Assembly (NCBI GenBank): GCA_027017025.1
Contig: JALURH010000163.1
Span: 1-10,177, forward strand
Source of the DNA: Thermofilaceae archaeon
GTDB lineage: Archaea; Thermoproteota; Thermoprotei; Thermofilales; Thermofilaceae
Length of the DNA stretch: 10,177 nt
Reading direction: 5' to 3'
The notes under the pieces: model-generated
What the model was told of the DNA's origin: nothing
Seen by the model: only the letters and a program-made list of their open reading frames with translations
Database searches by the model: none
Shown here: positions 1 through 6,179 of the stretch, one piece after another
How the letters are laid out: every line of letters starts with the position of its first letter
Position numbering within the stretch: position 1 is the stretch's first letter
Translations under genes and position numbers: made by a program

Positions 1-264
1 ACCTTTATCTTCACAACACTATAATACTCTACGACATGTTGCCCGTACATGGTATTTAGGTTATTTTGGTAGCTTGCACGGGCTTCCCCTCAGCCACCTC
101 ATATAGCTTGGTGGCTCATCGAGGGCCACATCCCCACGCACCACTAGGTGCGGGTTATGATTGCATGCCGCCATCGCCAAACAGTTGGCGGCTAGTTGCC
201 AAAACATCCCAAGCACCCAGTTAAGTGAATAGTCTAGTCCCCTATAGCAAATAATGTAATATTG
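1..264 (-). other. Hairpin-rich region; possible TnpB-like tail/structured RNA
   Basis: No gene with a start is seen here. Read on the minus strand, codons run open from just after the TAA of the neighbouring membrane gene (same frame) down to a TAA at about 63-65, some 65 codons with no clear start. The last part reads as a Pro/Arg-rich tail with RGDVA and DEPPSY. The stretch is GC-rich against its surroundings and holds four strong inverted repeats: 41-46 with 78-83; 87-98 with 110-125 (AGCCACC/GGTGGCT plus an outer CCCTC/GAGGG); 137-142 with 147-152 (CGCACC, loop ACTA, GGTGCG); and 167-173 with 186-192 (GCCGCCA/TGGCGGC). Low-complexity protein tails over folded RNA occur at the 3' ends of IS200/IS605-type tnpB genes, where the guide RNA overlaps the coding end. 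That link is inference; no RuvC or zinc-finger part of TnpB is present. A free-standing structured RNA is the main alternative. Confidence 0.3.
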
Positions 265-606
265 TTATAGAAGCTTGGGTAGCCCTAGTAGCCCAACTAG
301 GGAGCTGAGAGCCCATATCAGGAAAGCTATTATAGCTGCGCTTATCCAGCCTACATCAAATATTTTCCTTAGAATCCATAGCCATATGATGAATGCTACT
401 ATTCCTCCCAGCGGTACATTAATTATAGCGAAGAATGTATAGACTATCTCGCCTAGTAGGGCTGTGAGCAGAGCGCTTCCAATATCCTCCCTCTTCTGCC
501 TCCCGGGGAAGATTTTTACCGCAATATAGATAGTGAGGGCAGATACAAGCCACGCTATTAGAAACTCAACTATTCTCCCCGTAGTTACCACATATGCTCC
601 AAACAT
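265..606 (-). CDS. Small hydrophobic multi-pass membrane protein, function unknown
   Basis: This 113-residue protein is almost wholly hydrophobic and should sit in the cytoplasmic membrane. Likely membrane segments are residues 12-33, 44-62, 63-79 and 86-107. A short charged loop with PGRQKRED at 34-41 separates the first two, and a basic LRKIFD stretch at 79-84 precedes the last. No family motif or catalytic residue is recognised. The ATG at 606 is supported by a TATA-like box about 26 bases upstream, which would place the transcript start on the ATG itself (a leaderless mRNA). The gene is divergent from the ThiF-like gene, 239 bases away. After its TAA the same frame stays open for about 65 codons into the hairpin region, so a lost C-terminal extension or a readthrough product cannot be excluded. 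A real gene is likely because the hydrophobic pattern is regular over its full length; the function is not assigned. Confidence 0.7.
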   Translation of the reverse strand: MFGAYVVTTGRIVEFLIAWLVSALTIYIAVKIFPGRQKREDIGSALLTALLGEIVYTFFAIINVPLGGIVAFIIWLWILRKIFDVGWISAAIIAFLIWALSSLVGLLGLPKLL

Positions 607-628
607 ATCATATTATATGTAGCTCTAG

Positions 629-636
629 CTTAAAAG
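629..636 (-). promoter_or_regulatory. TATA box of the small membrane protein gene
   Basis: On the minus strand this reads CTTTTAAG, with an A/T-rich stretch (AATT) just upstream where a BRE would lie. Its centre is 26 bases before the ATG at 606, the normal archaeal TATA-to-start distance, so the transcript is expected to begin at or next to the start codon. No ribosome-binding site precedes that ATG, which fits a leaderless message. Confidence 0.5.
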
Positions 637-845
637 AATTTAACTATATTTGCCTAAAATAGTGATGACCTAGAATAAAGAAATTAAACTTTCTGGATTT
701 AGCGTATAATGTACAGGAGATAAACTAGGTATACTTCCCCCATTATCTAGAAAAGCGTGAAAAATATAGATATCGTAAATAAGCCTTAAGTATCTTTAAC
801 CGCCATCTATTTCTTAGCTGAGGGTTAAAAACTTATGGTGGTTCT

Positions 846-1895
846 ATGGATATCCCAAAGAGTCTTCTAGAGAGATATTCTAGGCAGATTATACTAAAGG
901 AGGTAGGTGTAGAGGGTTTAAAAAAACTGAGGAAAGCTAGGGTAGCTATCGTGGGTTGTGGTGCAACAGGGTCTGTTGAAGCCGAGTTGCTGGCTAGAGC
1001 TGGAATAGGGTATATAAAGATTATTGATAGGGATTACGTTGATATAAGTAATCTTCCGAGGACCCTTCTTTTCTCGGATGATGATGCGGAGAAATCTCTC
1101 CCAAAGGCTATTGCCTGTGCAAATAGGCTAGGAGAAATTGTACCAGACTTGGAGGTAAAACCAGTGGTGTCTGAGGTGAATCCACGTAATGTTTTAGAGC
1201 TAGTAGGTGATGTAGATATAATTCTCGATGGCTTAGACAACATGGAGACAAGGTATCTTATTAACGAGGTTTCAGTGAAGCTAGGTATACCCTGGATATT
1301 TGTTGGAGCTGAGCGTTGGTACGGTATGACGATGACGGTAATACCTGGAAAAACTGCCTGTTTTAAGTGTCTCTTACCTACACCTCCAATTGGTGGAGAA
1401 GATGCATGCGAAGTTAGGGGAGTAATAAATACGGCTACGACTATTACTGCTACAATAGCTGTTAATGAGTGTATAAAGTATCTCCTAGGCATGAGGGTTG
1501 GTGGAGAGCTTTTCGCTGTAGACTGCCTGAATATGGAGGTCGATAAGTTTATGATAAAACGCAGAAAGGATTGCCCCATATGTGTTGAAAAGAAGTTCGA
1601 GTATCTAGGTTCTGGTATAGAGTATAGGGTTAGGAGGATATGTGGGTCGCCAGCTGTAATGATTTATCCAGTCTCTGATGAAGTAATAGACATAAATGCT
1701 CTCAATGGCGATGAGCTACGTAAATATGTAGATGTGGAGTATATGACCCCATTTAACGCTAGGCTAAGATTCGGAGATAATAGAATCGTGGTATTCGCTG
1801 ACGGAAGAGCTATAGTAGAGGGGGTAACAGACGAAAAACTAGCACTAGAAATATATAAAAAGGTTCTCAATATAGTTAAGGAATCTAGAGAATAG
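846..1895 (+). CDS. E1-like ThiF/MoeB/HesA family adenylyltransferase
   Basis: Members of this family adenylate the C-terminal glycine of ubiquitin-like sulfur carriers (ThiS, MoaD, SAMP types) in thiamine, molybdopterin or tRNA sulfur pathways, or in protein conjugation. The nucleotide loop GCGATG is at residues 37-42, followed by DRD at 61-63 and the LDGLDNMETRYLIN stretch around 127-140. RYSRQ at 10-14 matches the arginine region of MoeB. Two CxxC pairs, C172/C175 and C243/C246, should bind zinc. C188, in ACEVRGV, lies where the catalytic or thioester cysteine of ThiF and MoeB is found. Residues 255-349 form an extra C-terminal domain absent from short MoeB/ThiF proteins; it has no rhodanese signature I can see. 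GGTGGT at 837-842 is a fair ribosome site for this ATG. No ubiquitin-like partner gene is in the window, so the exact pathway is open. Confidence 0.9.
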   Translation: MDIPKSLLERYSRQIILKEVGVEGLKKLRKARVAIVGCGATGSVEAELLARAGIGYIKIIDRDYVDISNLPRTLLFSDDDAEKSLPKAIACANRLGEIVPDLEVKPVVSEVNPRNVLELVGDVDIILDGLDNMETRYLINEVSVKLGIPWIFVGAERWYGMTMTVIPGKTACFKCLLPTPPIGGEDACEVRGVINTATTITATIAVNECIKYLLGMRVGGELFAVDCLNMEVDKFMIKRRKDCPICVEKKFEYLGSGIEYRVRRICGSPAVMIYPVSDEVIDINALNGDELRKYVDVEYMTPFNARLRFGDNRIVVFADGRAIVEGVTDEKLALEIYKKVLNIVKESRE

Positions 1896-1920
1896 CCCTA
1901 CCCTATGGTAACTTAAGACA

Positions 1921-2160
1921 TTGTTTACTCAGTCCACTACCCTAGTTGTACCTAGTGAAGAAGAATATAGTATTGAAGAGAGTAAGCCAGTGGTTATCGA
2001 TACTGTTAACATATCCTTCCTAATGGTTGTTAAACATTTCTATTCCATGGATAGAGAAGTACTGGAGAAGAAAATTAGAGTCGGAGAATTGAAACTTGTA
2101 GTAATAACTATTTTACTCCCACTTTATCCATTTATAATATGGCTGAACACGTTAGGGTAG
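1921..2160 (+). pseudogene. Decayed VapC (PIN-domain) toxin fragment
   Basis: This 79-codon frame starts with TTG and has no clear ribosome site. Residues 24-45 read VVIDT, then FLMVVKHFYSMDRE. That matches the start of the PIN protein at 4922-5303, which has DTRFFIEHFYSMDEE: the DT carrying the first catalytic aspartate and the run HFYSMD are the same in both. The bases around ACATTT-TATTC-ATGGAT also agree closely. After about residue 62 the similarity fades (VVITILLPLY against ISAIVIHEVY), and the expected glutamate and the two later aspartates of a PIN active site are missing, so the product cannot be a working nuclease. The end overlaps the first 22 bases of the GHMP gene. It could instead be called a small hypothetical protein. 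No AbrB-type antitoxin is visible before it. Confidence 0.45.
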
Positions 2161-3110
2161 AGGCTCCAGCCCACCTTCATGTAGGTAATATAGATTTAAC
2201 GGGTGACCTAGGTAGGCTCTACGGAACTATAGGTTTTACGATAAACTATCCGAGAACTATAGTAGAGTTGTGGAAAAGTAGTGAGCTAAAAGTTGAGGGA
2301 GAGGATATAGAGGGTGCAGAGAGATTCGCTAGGGAGGCTTTAAAGTTTCTAGGTATAACTGGGGGCGCCTACATTAATGTGAGGGAAAGCATCCCTAAGC
2401 ACGTGGGTATGGGGTCGCAGACAGCACTTGCACTCTCTGTGGGCCTCGGTCTAGCTAAACTATATAGTGTTGAAGTCGACTTAAAGAAGCTGGCGTTAGC
2501 TCTAGGTAGAAGCATTATTTCTGCACTAGGTCTATACTCATTTATGTATGGTGGATTTATTGTTGACGGAGGCTTTCGTAGAGATAAATGGGGTAGAATG
2601 GTTCCTCCACTAATCTTTAGGTATCCTATACCTGAGAACTGGTATTTTGTAGTAGCATTACCCTATAAGCCGCTACCAGAAATACTTAAGATTAAGGCGC
2701 GGGAAGAAGAGATACTTAGGTCTCTTAAACCTATGCCTAGGGAGCTCTCCGATAGAGTTGCAAGAATAGCTTTAATGCAGATGATCCCAGCAATAGTTGA
2801 AGAAGATATTGAGACATTTGGTGAAGCCATTACAGCATTTAATAGGGCTCTAGGCGAGTTCTGGAGTGAGAAACAAGGTGGAATTTATTGTTCACCAATA
2901 GTTGAGAGGGGGATAGAAGTTATGCTCAGGAGTGGTGCATATGGTGCTTGCCAGCCGAGCTGGGGTCCAACATTCTATGGCTTAGTGAGGGGGGAGGGAA
3001 ACGCTAAAAAGCTGGCTAATATTGTCGGGAAATATGTTGAGGAAGAGGGGGGAGGCCTAATATTCTATTCTAGCCCTAATAATATTGGAGCCAGGGTTTA
3101 CACCAAGTAG
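2139..3110 (+). CDS. GHMP-family protein, beta-RFAP synthase-like
   Basis: The best match by eye is beta-ribofuranosylaminobenzene 5'-phosphate synthase (called mptG in some genomes). It joins p-aminobenzoate (or p-hydroxybenzoate) to PRPP in the first pterin-arm step of tetrahydromethanopterin-type cofactor synthesis. The fold is that of GHMP kinases: an N-terminal strand APAHLHVGNIDL at 9-20, and the conserved loop PKHVGMGSQTA at 86-96, which matches the family's P-x3-G-x-G-S-x-x-A motif. FMYGGFIVDGG follows at 135-145. The length of 323 residues is usual for the synthase. A near-C-terminal glycine-rich stretch (SWGPTFYGLVRGEG) resembles the family's third motif. The start at 2139 has no ribosome site; the sequence before it is A/T-rich and a leaderless start is possible. 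The DUF1464 kinase follows after 10 bases and is probably co-transcribed. Another GHMP kinase with a different substrate is the alternative. Confidence 0.8.
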   Translation: MAEHVRVEAPAHLHVGNIDLTGDLGRLYGTIGFTINYPRTIVELWKSSELKVEGEDIEGAERFAREALKFLGITGGAYINVRESIPKHVGMGSQTALALSVGLGLAKLYSVEVDLKKLALALGRSIISALGLYSFMYGGFIVDGGFRRDKWGRMVPPLIFRYPIPENWYFVVALPYKPLPEILKIKAREEEILRSLKPMPRELSDRVARIALMQMIPAIVEEDIETFGEAITAFNRALGEFWSEKQGGIYCSPIVERGIEVMLRSGAYGACQPSWGPTFYGLVRGEGNAKKLANIVGKYVEEEGGGLIFYSSPNNIGARVYTK

Positions 3111-3113
3111 GTG
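3109..3113 (+). promoter_or_regulatory. Ribosome-binding site of the DUF1464 gene
   Basis: AGGTG lies seven bases before the ATG at 3121 and overlaps the TAG stop of the GHMP gene. Its fit to the GGTG core used in archaea, together with the 10-base gap between the genes, supports both this start and translation from a shared message. Confidence 0.55.
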
Positions 3114-3120
3114 CTAGCAT

Positions 3121-4275
3121 ATGGTTAAAGCCATAGGTATTGACCCGGGTACGATGAGTATAGATATCTATGGATTCGACGACGTAACTGGCGAAACTAT
3201 AGTTGATACATCTATCCCCAGAGATAGGTTAACGGAGAATCCTGCTGTAGTAGTTGACCTACTGAGGGACATTGAAGCTAGGTATGGGAAAGTAGACGCT
3301 ATAGTTGGTCCATGTGGCTACGGTATGCCGCTTAAGCGGGCTAGGGAGGCTGAGGACTGGGAGATAAAATTAGCAACTTTTGTTTCAGCGGAGGATGTGA
3401 AGAGGAGGCTAAAGATTATTGGCTTAAGGGAGCTAATGTTCCTAATGAAGAAGAATAGTGACCTAAATATCTGGTTCTCCCCGGGGGTAATACACTTACC
3501 TACTGTACCAAGATATAGGAAGGCTAATAGAATAGATATGGGTACAGCCGATAAAGTGTATACAGTTGTAGCAGCTGTAAGGGATCAAGCCGAGCTCTAC
3601 GGTATACCCTACTCCGAGGTCTCCCTAGTAGCGGTTGAAATAGGTTTCGCATATACAGCTGCAATAGCTGTGGAGAAAGGCAAGATAGTTGATGGAGTTG
3701 GGGGTACTATTGGTTGGCCCGGCTATCTAGGTATGGGGTTTATGGATTCAGAGCTAGCATATGCATTAGCTAACGCTTACCCAGGGTTCTCCAAGCTTCT
3801 CCTATTTAGGGGAGGTATATCGGATATAGCTGGTTTTAAGCCCTTCAGTGTAATGCCAGACCAGTTCTCCAAACTTATCGAGAAGGATGCTAAGGCCAGG
3901 GAAGCCTATGAAGCTATGGTGGAGGCTATACTAAAGGATATATCCACCCTCTTAGTTGCCGTTAGGAAGCCCAGGGAGATACTGTTAAGCGGTAGATTCA
4001 CTAGGGTACCTGGTGTGAGAGAAGGGATATTTACAGCTATAGAGGACTTCTTGAGCGACCTAGGTATAAAAGCTAGAGTTAGAAGCATAAGACGACGAGC
4101 CAGGGAGGCTAAGGAGGCTGCTGAGGGGGCCTCTATACTGGCTAATGGTATAGCTGGAGGCAAATATAGGGAGCTTATTGAACATATGGAGTTCCGCAGG
4201 AGTAGTGGAACAATATTTGATTTCATCATCTTAGATCCTGAAGTTAGGGAGAAAATATTTGGGTTCTTTAAATAA
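3121..4275 (+). CDS. DUF1464 family predicted kinase (ASKHA fold)
   Basis: This protein belongs to the archaeal DUF1464 group, annotated as predicted butyrate-type kinases on fold grounds. The actin/hexokinase/Hsp70 nucleotide-binding signs are clear: a first phosphate loop GIDPGTMSID at 6-15, a second glycine-rich strand region VEIGFAYTAAIAVEKGKIVDGVGGT spread over 172-196, an adenosine-type motif ILLSGRF at 287-293, and a C-terminal helix with EGASILANGIAGGKY from 335. MGTADK at 140-145 is a further conserved-looking segment. The length of 384 residues is typical. The true substrate is not established for the family. It probably acts in the cytosol on a small carboxylic or sugar acid. It follows the GHMP gene with a short gap, suggesting a shared transcript and perhaps a shared pathway, which is inference. 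Confidence 0.85.
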   Translation: MVKAIGIDPGTMSIDIYGFDDVTGETIVDTSIPRDRLTENPAVVVDLLRDIEARYGKVDAIVGPCGYGMPLKRAREAEDWEIKLATFVSAEDVKRRLKIIGLRELMFLMKKNSDLNIWFSPGVIHLPTVPRYRKANRIDMGTADKVYTVVAAVRDQAELYGIPYSEVSLVAVEIGFAYTAAIAVEKGKIVDGVGGTIGWPGYLGMGFMDSELAYALANAYPGFSKLLLFRGGISDIAGFKPFSVMPDQFSKLIEKDAKAREAYEAMVEAILKDISTLLVAVRKPREILLSGRFTRVPGVREGIFTAIEDFLSDLGIKARVRSIRRRAREAKEAAEGASILANGIAGGKYRELIEHMEFRRSSGTIFDFIILDPEVREKIFGFFK

Positions 4276-4303
4276 TATACTTCTTTACCACGGTCTCATT
4301 GAT

Positions 4304-4489
4304 CTAAATAATATCCATCCCTACTGTTTCCCCAGCCGCTCTATTTTGTTTGAACTGTGCTGTAATGGGGTTTTTGCTTCGCTGGTAGAGGCTTACTTGT
4401 CCCTTGGTGTCGTGGGTGATTGTTAGGGCTAACGGCATAGGCCTCCCATATAGGCTAAGCCCTGCATTAATACCAGTGTTTCGTAACAT
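4304..4489 (-). other. Possible mobile-element (TnpB tail?) remnant in a gene-poor stretch
   Basis: The 400 bases between the DUF1464 gene and vapB hold no convincing gene. On the minus strand a 61-codon frame begins with LRNTGINAGLSLYG, then RPMPLALTITHDTKG and a basic, polar tail. An in-frame TAA lies three codons before its ATG, and no ribosome site or TATA box supports it. The low-complexity tail and the local GC-rich inverted repeats recall the C-terminal ends of archaeal IS200/IS605 tnpB genes, which often finish in such tails. The catalytic part is absent. At 4569-4574 and 4601-4606 there is a CCTGCC/GGCAGG inverted repeat with a 26-base loop that could be an element end. A chance open frame is the main alternative. 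Confidence 0.25.
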
Positions 4490-4653
4490 TGTTAGTTACA
4501 TAACTATGTTGCAAGGCTATAACCTAATGTTTCAGTCAGTGGTGAAGGCGGTGATAAGCATAGATGAACCTGCCTTCGTCTAAGGCTCTAAGAACGCTTC
4601 GGCAGGAATTAGTATTAGGGCATGAATAATTATCTTGTTTCTATATACCGTAG

Positions 4654-4660
4654 TATAAAA
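4654..4660 (+). promoter_or_regulatory. TATA box of vapB
   Basis: TATAAAA is a strong archaeal TATA match. With its centre near 4657, transcription should start near 4683, after the first in-frame ATG (4677) and just before those at 4689 and 4695. It therefore argues for the downstream start of the antitoxin and a leader of only a few bases. Confidence 0.6.
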
Positions 4661-4666
4661 CTTATG

Positions 4667-4688
4667 TAGTACTAACATGGCAGTACTG
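4667..4688 (+). promoter_or_regulatory. Paired palindromes, candidate VapB operator
   Basis: Two perfect 8-base palindromes, TAGTACTA (4667-4674) and CAGTACTG (4681-4688), share the core AGTACT and have centres 14 bases apart. They cover the predicted transcript start, directly downstream of the TATA box. A looser AGTATA lies at 4652-4657. AbrB-type antitoxins commonly bind such dyads in their own promoters to repress the operon; binding here is inferred from position and symmetry only. Confidence 0.45.
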
Positions 4689-4925
4689 ATGAATATGGAG
4701 TACGAAGTTGTGGTTACTAGGAAGGAGCAGATAACTATCCCGGCAGAACTTAGGAGGAAATATAACATTAGGGAAGGGACTAGGTTAGAGGTTATTGATA
4801 CTGGTTATGGTATTCTCCTTAAGCCAGCTAGAACGGTTGCCGACTTAGCTGGAGATGGGTCATCGCATGCAGCTCCCGAGGAGATGAAGAAATTACTTAA
4901 TCTTCTAAGGGAGGAGGATTTATGA
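4689..4925 (+). CDS. vapB: VapB-type antitoxin, SpoVT/AbrB domain
   Basis: This small DNA-binding protein would neutralise a VapC toxin and repress its own operon as a dimer. Counted from the start chosen here, residues 3-46 form the swapped-hairpin AbrB domain: EYEVVVTRKEQITIPAELRR, then KYNIREGTRLEV and a strand ending in ILLKP. The remaining 32 residues, with APEEMKKLLNLLREEDL, are the usual acidic helix that wraps the toxin. An ATG at 4677 would add four residues (MAVL), but it lies ahead of the predicted transcript start and would put one operator palindrome inside the gene; ATG 4695 is also possible. The stop overlaps the first ATG of vapC (ATGA), the classic coupled arrangement. As the toxin gene is broken, the antitoxin may now be an orphan regulator. 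Confidence 0.85.
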   Translation: MNMEYEVVVTRKEQITIPAELRRKYNIREGTRLEVIDTGYGILLKPARTVADLAGDGSSHAAPEEMKKLLNLLREEDL

Positions 4926-5303
4926 GCCTAATATGATACCAGGTTCTTTATTGAACATTTTTATTCTATGGATGAAGAGACTTTAAGGAGAACTACCGAG
5001 AGATAAGGTTAAAGAGAAGGAAATTCATATCAGCTATAGTTATCCACGAAGTATACAAGTTAGTCCTCCAGAAAGAAGGTAGGGAAGTCGCTAAGTTAAG
5101 AGCAGAGCTTATCCGAAAAGACTTTAAAGTATTGAATGTTGATGCAGATATCGCAGAGTTATCTGCAGAAATAAGACATAGGTATAGGATACCTGGCTGA
5201 TAGTATTATAGTTGCAACAGCCAAGAAATATGGTTTAACCATAGTTTCAGATGACCCGCATATGCGGGATATTAAAGAGGTAAAGACTGGGTGGATTAAA
5301 TAG
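4922..5303 (+). pseudogene. vapC: VapC PIN-domain toxin, broken by three frameshifts
   Basis: Joined across frames, this reads as a full PIN-domain ribonuclease of about 127 residues. The ATG at 4922 overlaps the vapB stop, but its frame meets TGA at 4934-4936 after four codons. The PIN frame resumes at 4935 with DTRFFIEHFYSMDEE and stops at TAA 5004-5006. It returns to the first frame with RRKFISAIVIHEVYKLV and ends at TGA 5198-5200. The last part, ADSIIVATAKKYGLTIVSDD to GWIK, uses the second frame again and ends at TAG 5301. The four expected acidic residues (D of DT, E of IHEVY, D of ADSI, D of SDDP) are all kept, so decay is recent, or the breaks are sequencing errors. The first break fits loss of two bases from an ATATAT run. 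It lies three bases from the end of the convergent ABC permease gene. Confidence 0.85.
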
Positions 5304-5306
5304 ATT

Positions 5307-6176
5307 CTAGTATATCGTTCCTCTAGCTCTCTCCAGCTCCAAGGAGTACTTTAGCATAACTATTCCTGCTGGAATTAATATTAGAGCTTGGATGGATAAA
5401 ACAGTTACGTTCCACCCTAGGGTTGCTAGGGATGCACCACTAAATAATGCTCTTCTAACACCATCTATCACATATGTATGGGGTATTAAGTCTCCTATAA
5501 GAACCAGCTCCCCAGGTAACACCTCCCTAGGGATATATACCCCAGCTACCAAGGGGACCAACAGCCTTATAAAGAACCTGATTGGCTCCACCCCCTTGTA
5601 GGTGCTAGCGATCCAGTACATTGATGCCGAAATTAAACCTAGGCCACTACATGCTATGATTCCCAGCACCAAGAGAACTAGTATGGACCATATATCTATG
5701 TTGGATGGGATATTGAAGCCGAATATAAAAATGCCTAGGAGGAAATAGGAGAAGAATAGTGTTGTAGCCATTATGAAGCTCCAGCTTGTCTTCGCGAAGA
5801 GGTATGTGAGTGGTGAAACTCCAGCTAGATAGAGGTAGTCTCTCATTGACAACATTACGCCGCCCGTTGCAAACTTGCCACGGTAGAGAGATGATAGGTG
5901 CTGATACCAGTCGTTTAAAGCTGTATCAAGATAGGTGTTAATCATAAGCCCTGATATTATGAAAACCATAACGTTTTGTCCATAGAGGAGTGCGGTACCG
6001 CCAACAGATAGAGCGAAGTACTTGAAGAGTAGGAGGCTGAAAAGTATTTGAATTACCTGAAAAGGTAGGTTCCACATCCACCAAACAGACATAGCCGCAA
6101 CTACCGTCGAATATATGAGTTTAATGCACCCTACGTTAACCTTAACCCAATAGACTATCTTCTCCCACCTACCCAT
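5307..6176 (-). CDS. ABC-2 type transporter permease
   Basis: This is the membrane subunit of an ABC exporter, working with the ATPase encoded just upstream. About six membrane segments are visible: roughly residues 20-37, 41-58, 66-84, 130-153, 162-187 and 252-274. The family hallmark lies at 211-246: AGVYIPREVLPGELVLIGDL, then IPHTYVIDGVRRALFSG, the amphipathic gate region of ABC-2 permeases. Length (289) is usual. The cargo is unknown; drug, lipid or polysaccharide export are all possible for this group. The ATG is only three bases after the TAA of the ATPase gene, so the two are translated from one message. It ends three bases from the vapC pseudogene, which faces it. Confidence 0.9.
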   Translation of the reverse strand: MGRWEKIVYWVKVNVGCIKLIYSTVVAAMSVWWMWNLPFQVIQILFSLLLFKYFALSVGGTALLYGQNVMVFIISGLMINTYLDTALNDWYQHLSSLYRGKFATGGVMLSMRDYLYLAGVSPLTYLFAKTSWSFIMATTLFFSYFLLGIFIFGFNIPSNIDIWSILVLLVLGIIACSGLGLISASMYWIASTYKGVEPIRFFIRLLVPLVAGVYIPREVLPGELVLIGDLIPHTYVIDGVRRALFSGASLATLGWNVTVLSIQALILIPAGIVMLKYSLELERARGTIY

Positions 6177-6179
6177 ACG

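Noticed and set aside
1034..1579. Long open frame on the minus strand inside the ThiF-like gene
   Set aside because: It is antisense to a gene with clear motifs and has a serine/threonine-rich, family-less product, so it is a shadow frame. The same applies to those at 1664-1870, 3906-4229, 5392-5601, 7390-7740, 8440-8859, 8959-9165 and 9831-10028.
4544..4568. GTGATAAG/GATGAA resembling a C/D box guide RNA
   Set aside because: No matching D box (CTGA) at the right distance and no C'/D' pair.
4580..4768. Minus-strand frame ending ALILIPAEAFLEP, similar to ALILIPAG in the ABC permease
   Set aside because: It runs antisense through the vapB start, and the shared stretch is only seven residues; taken as chance.
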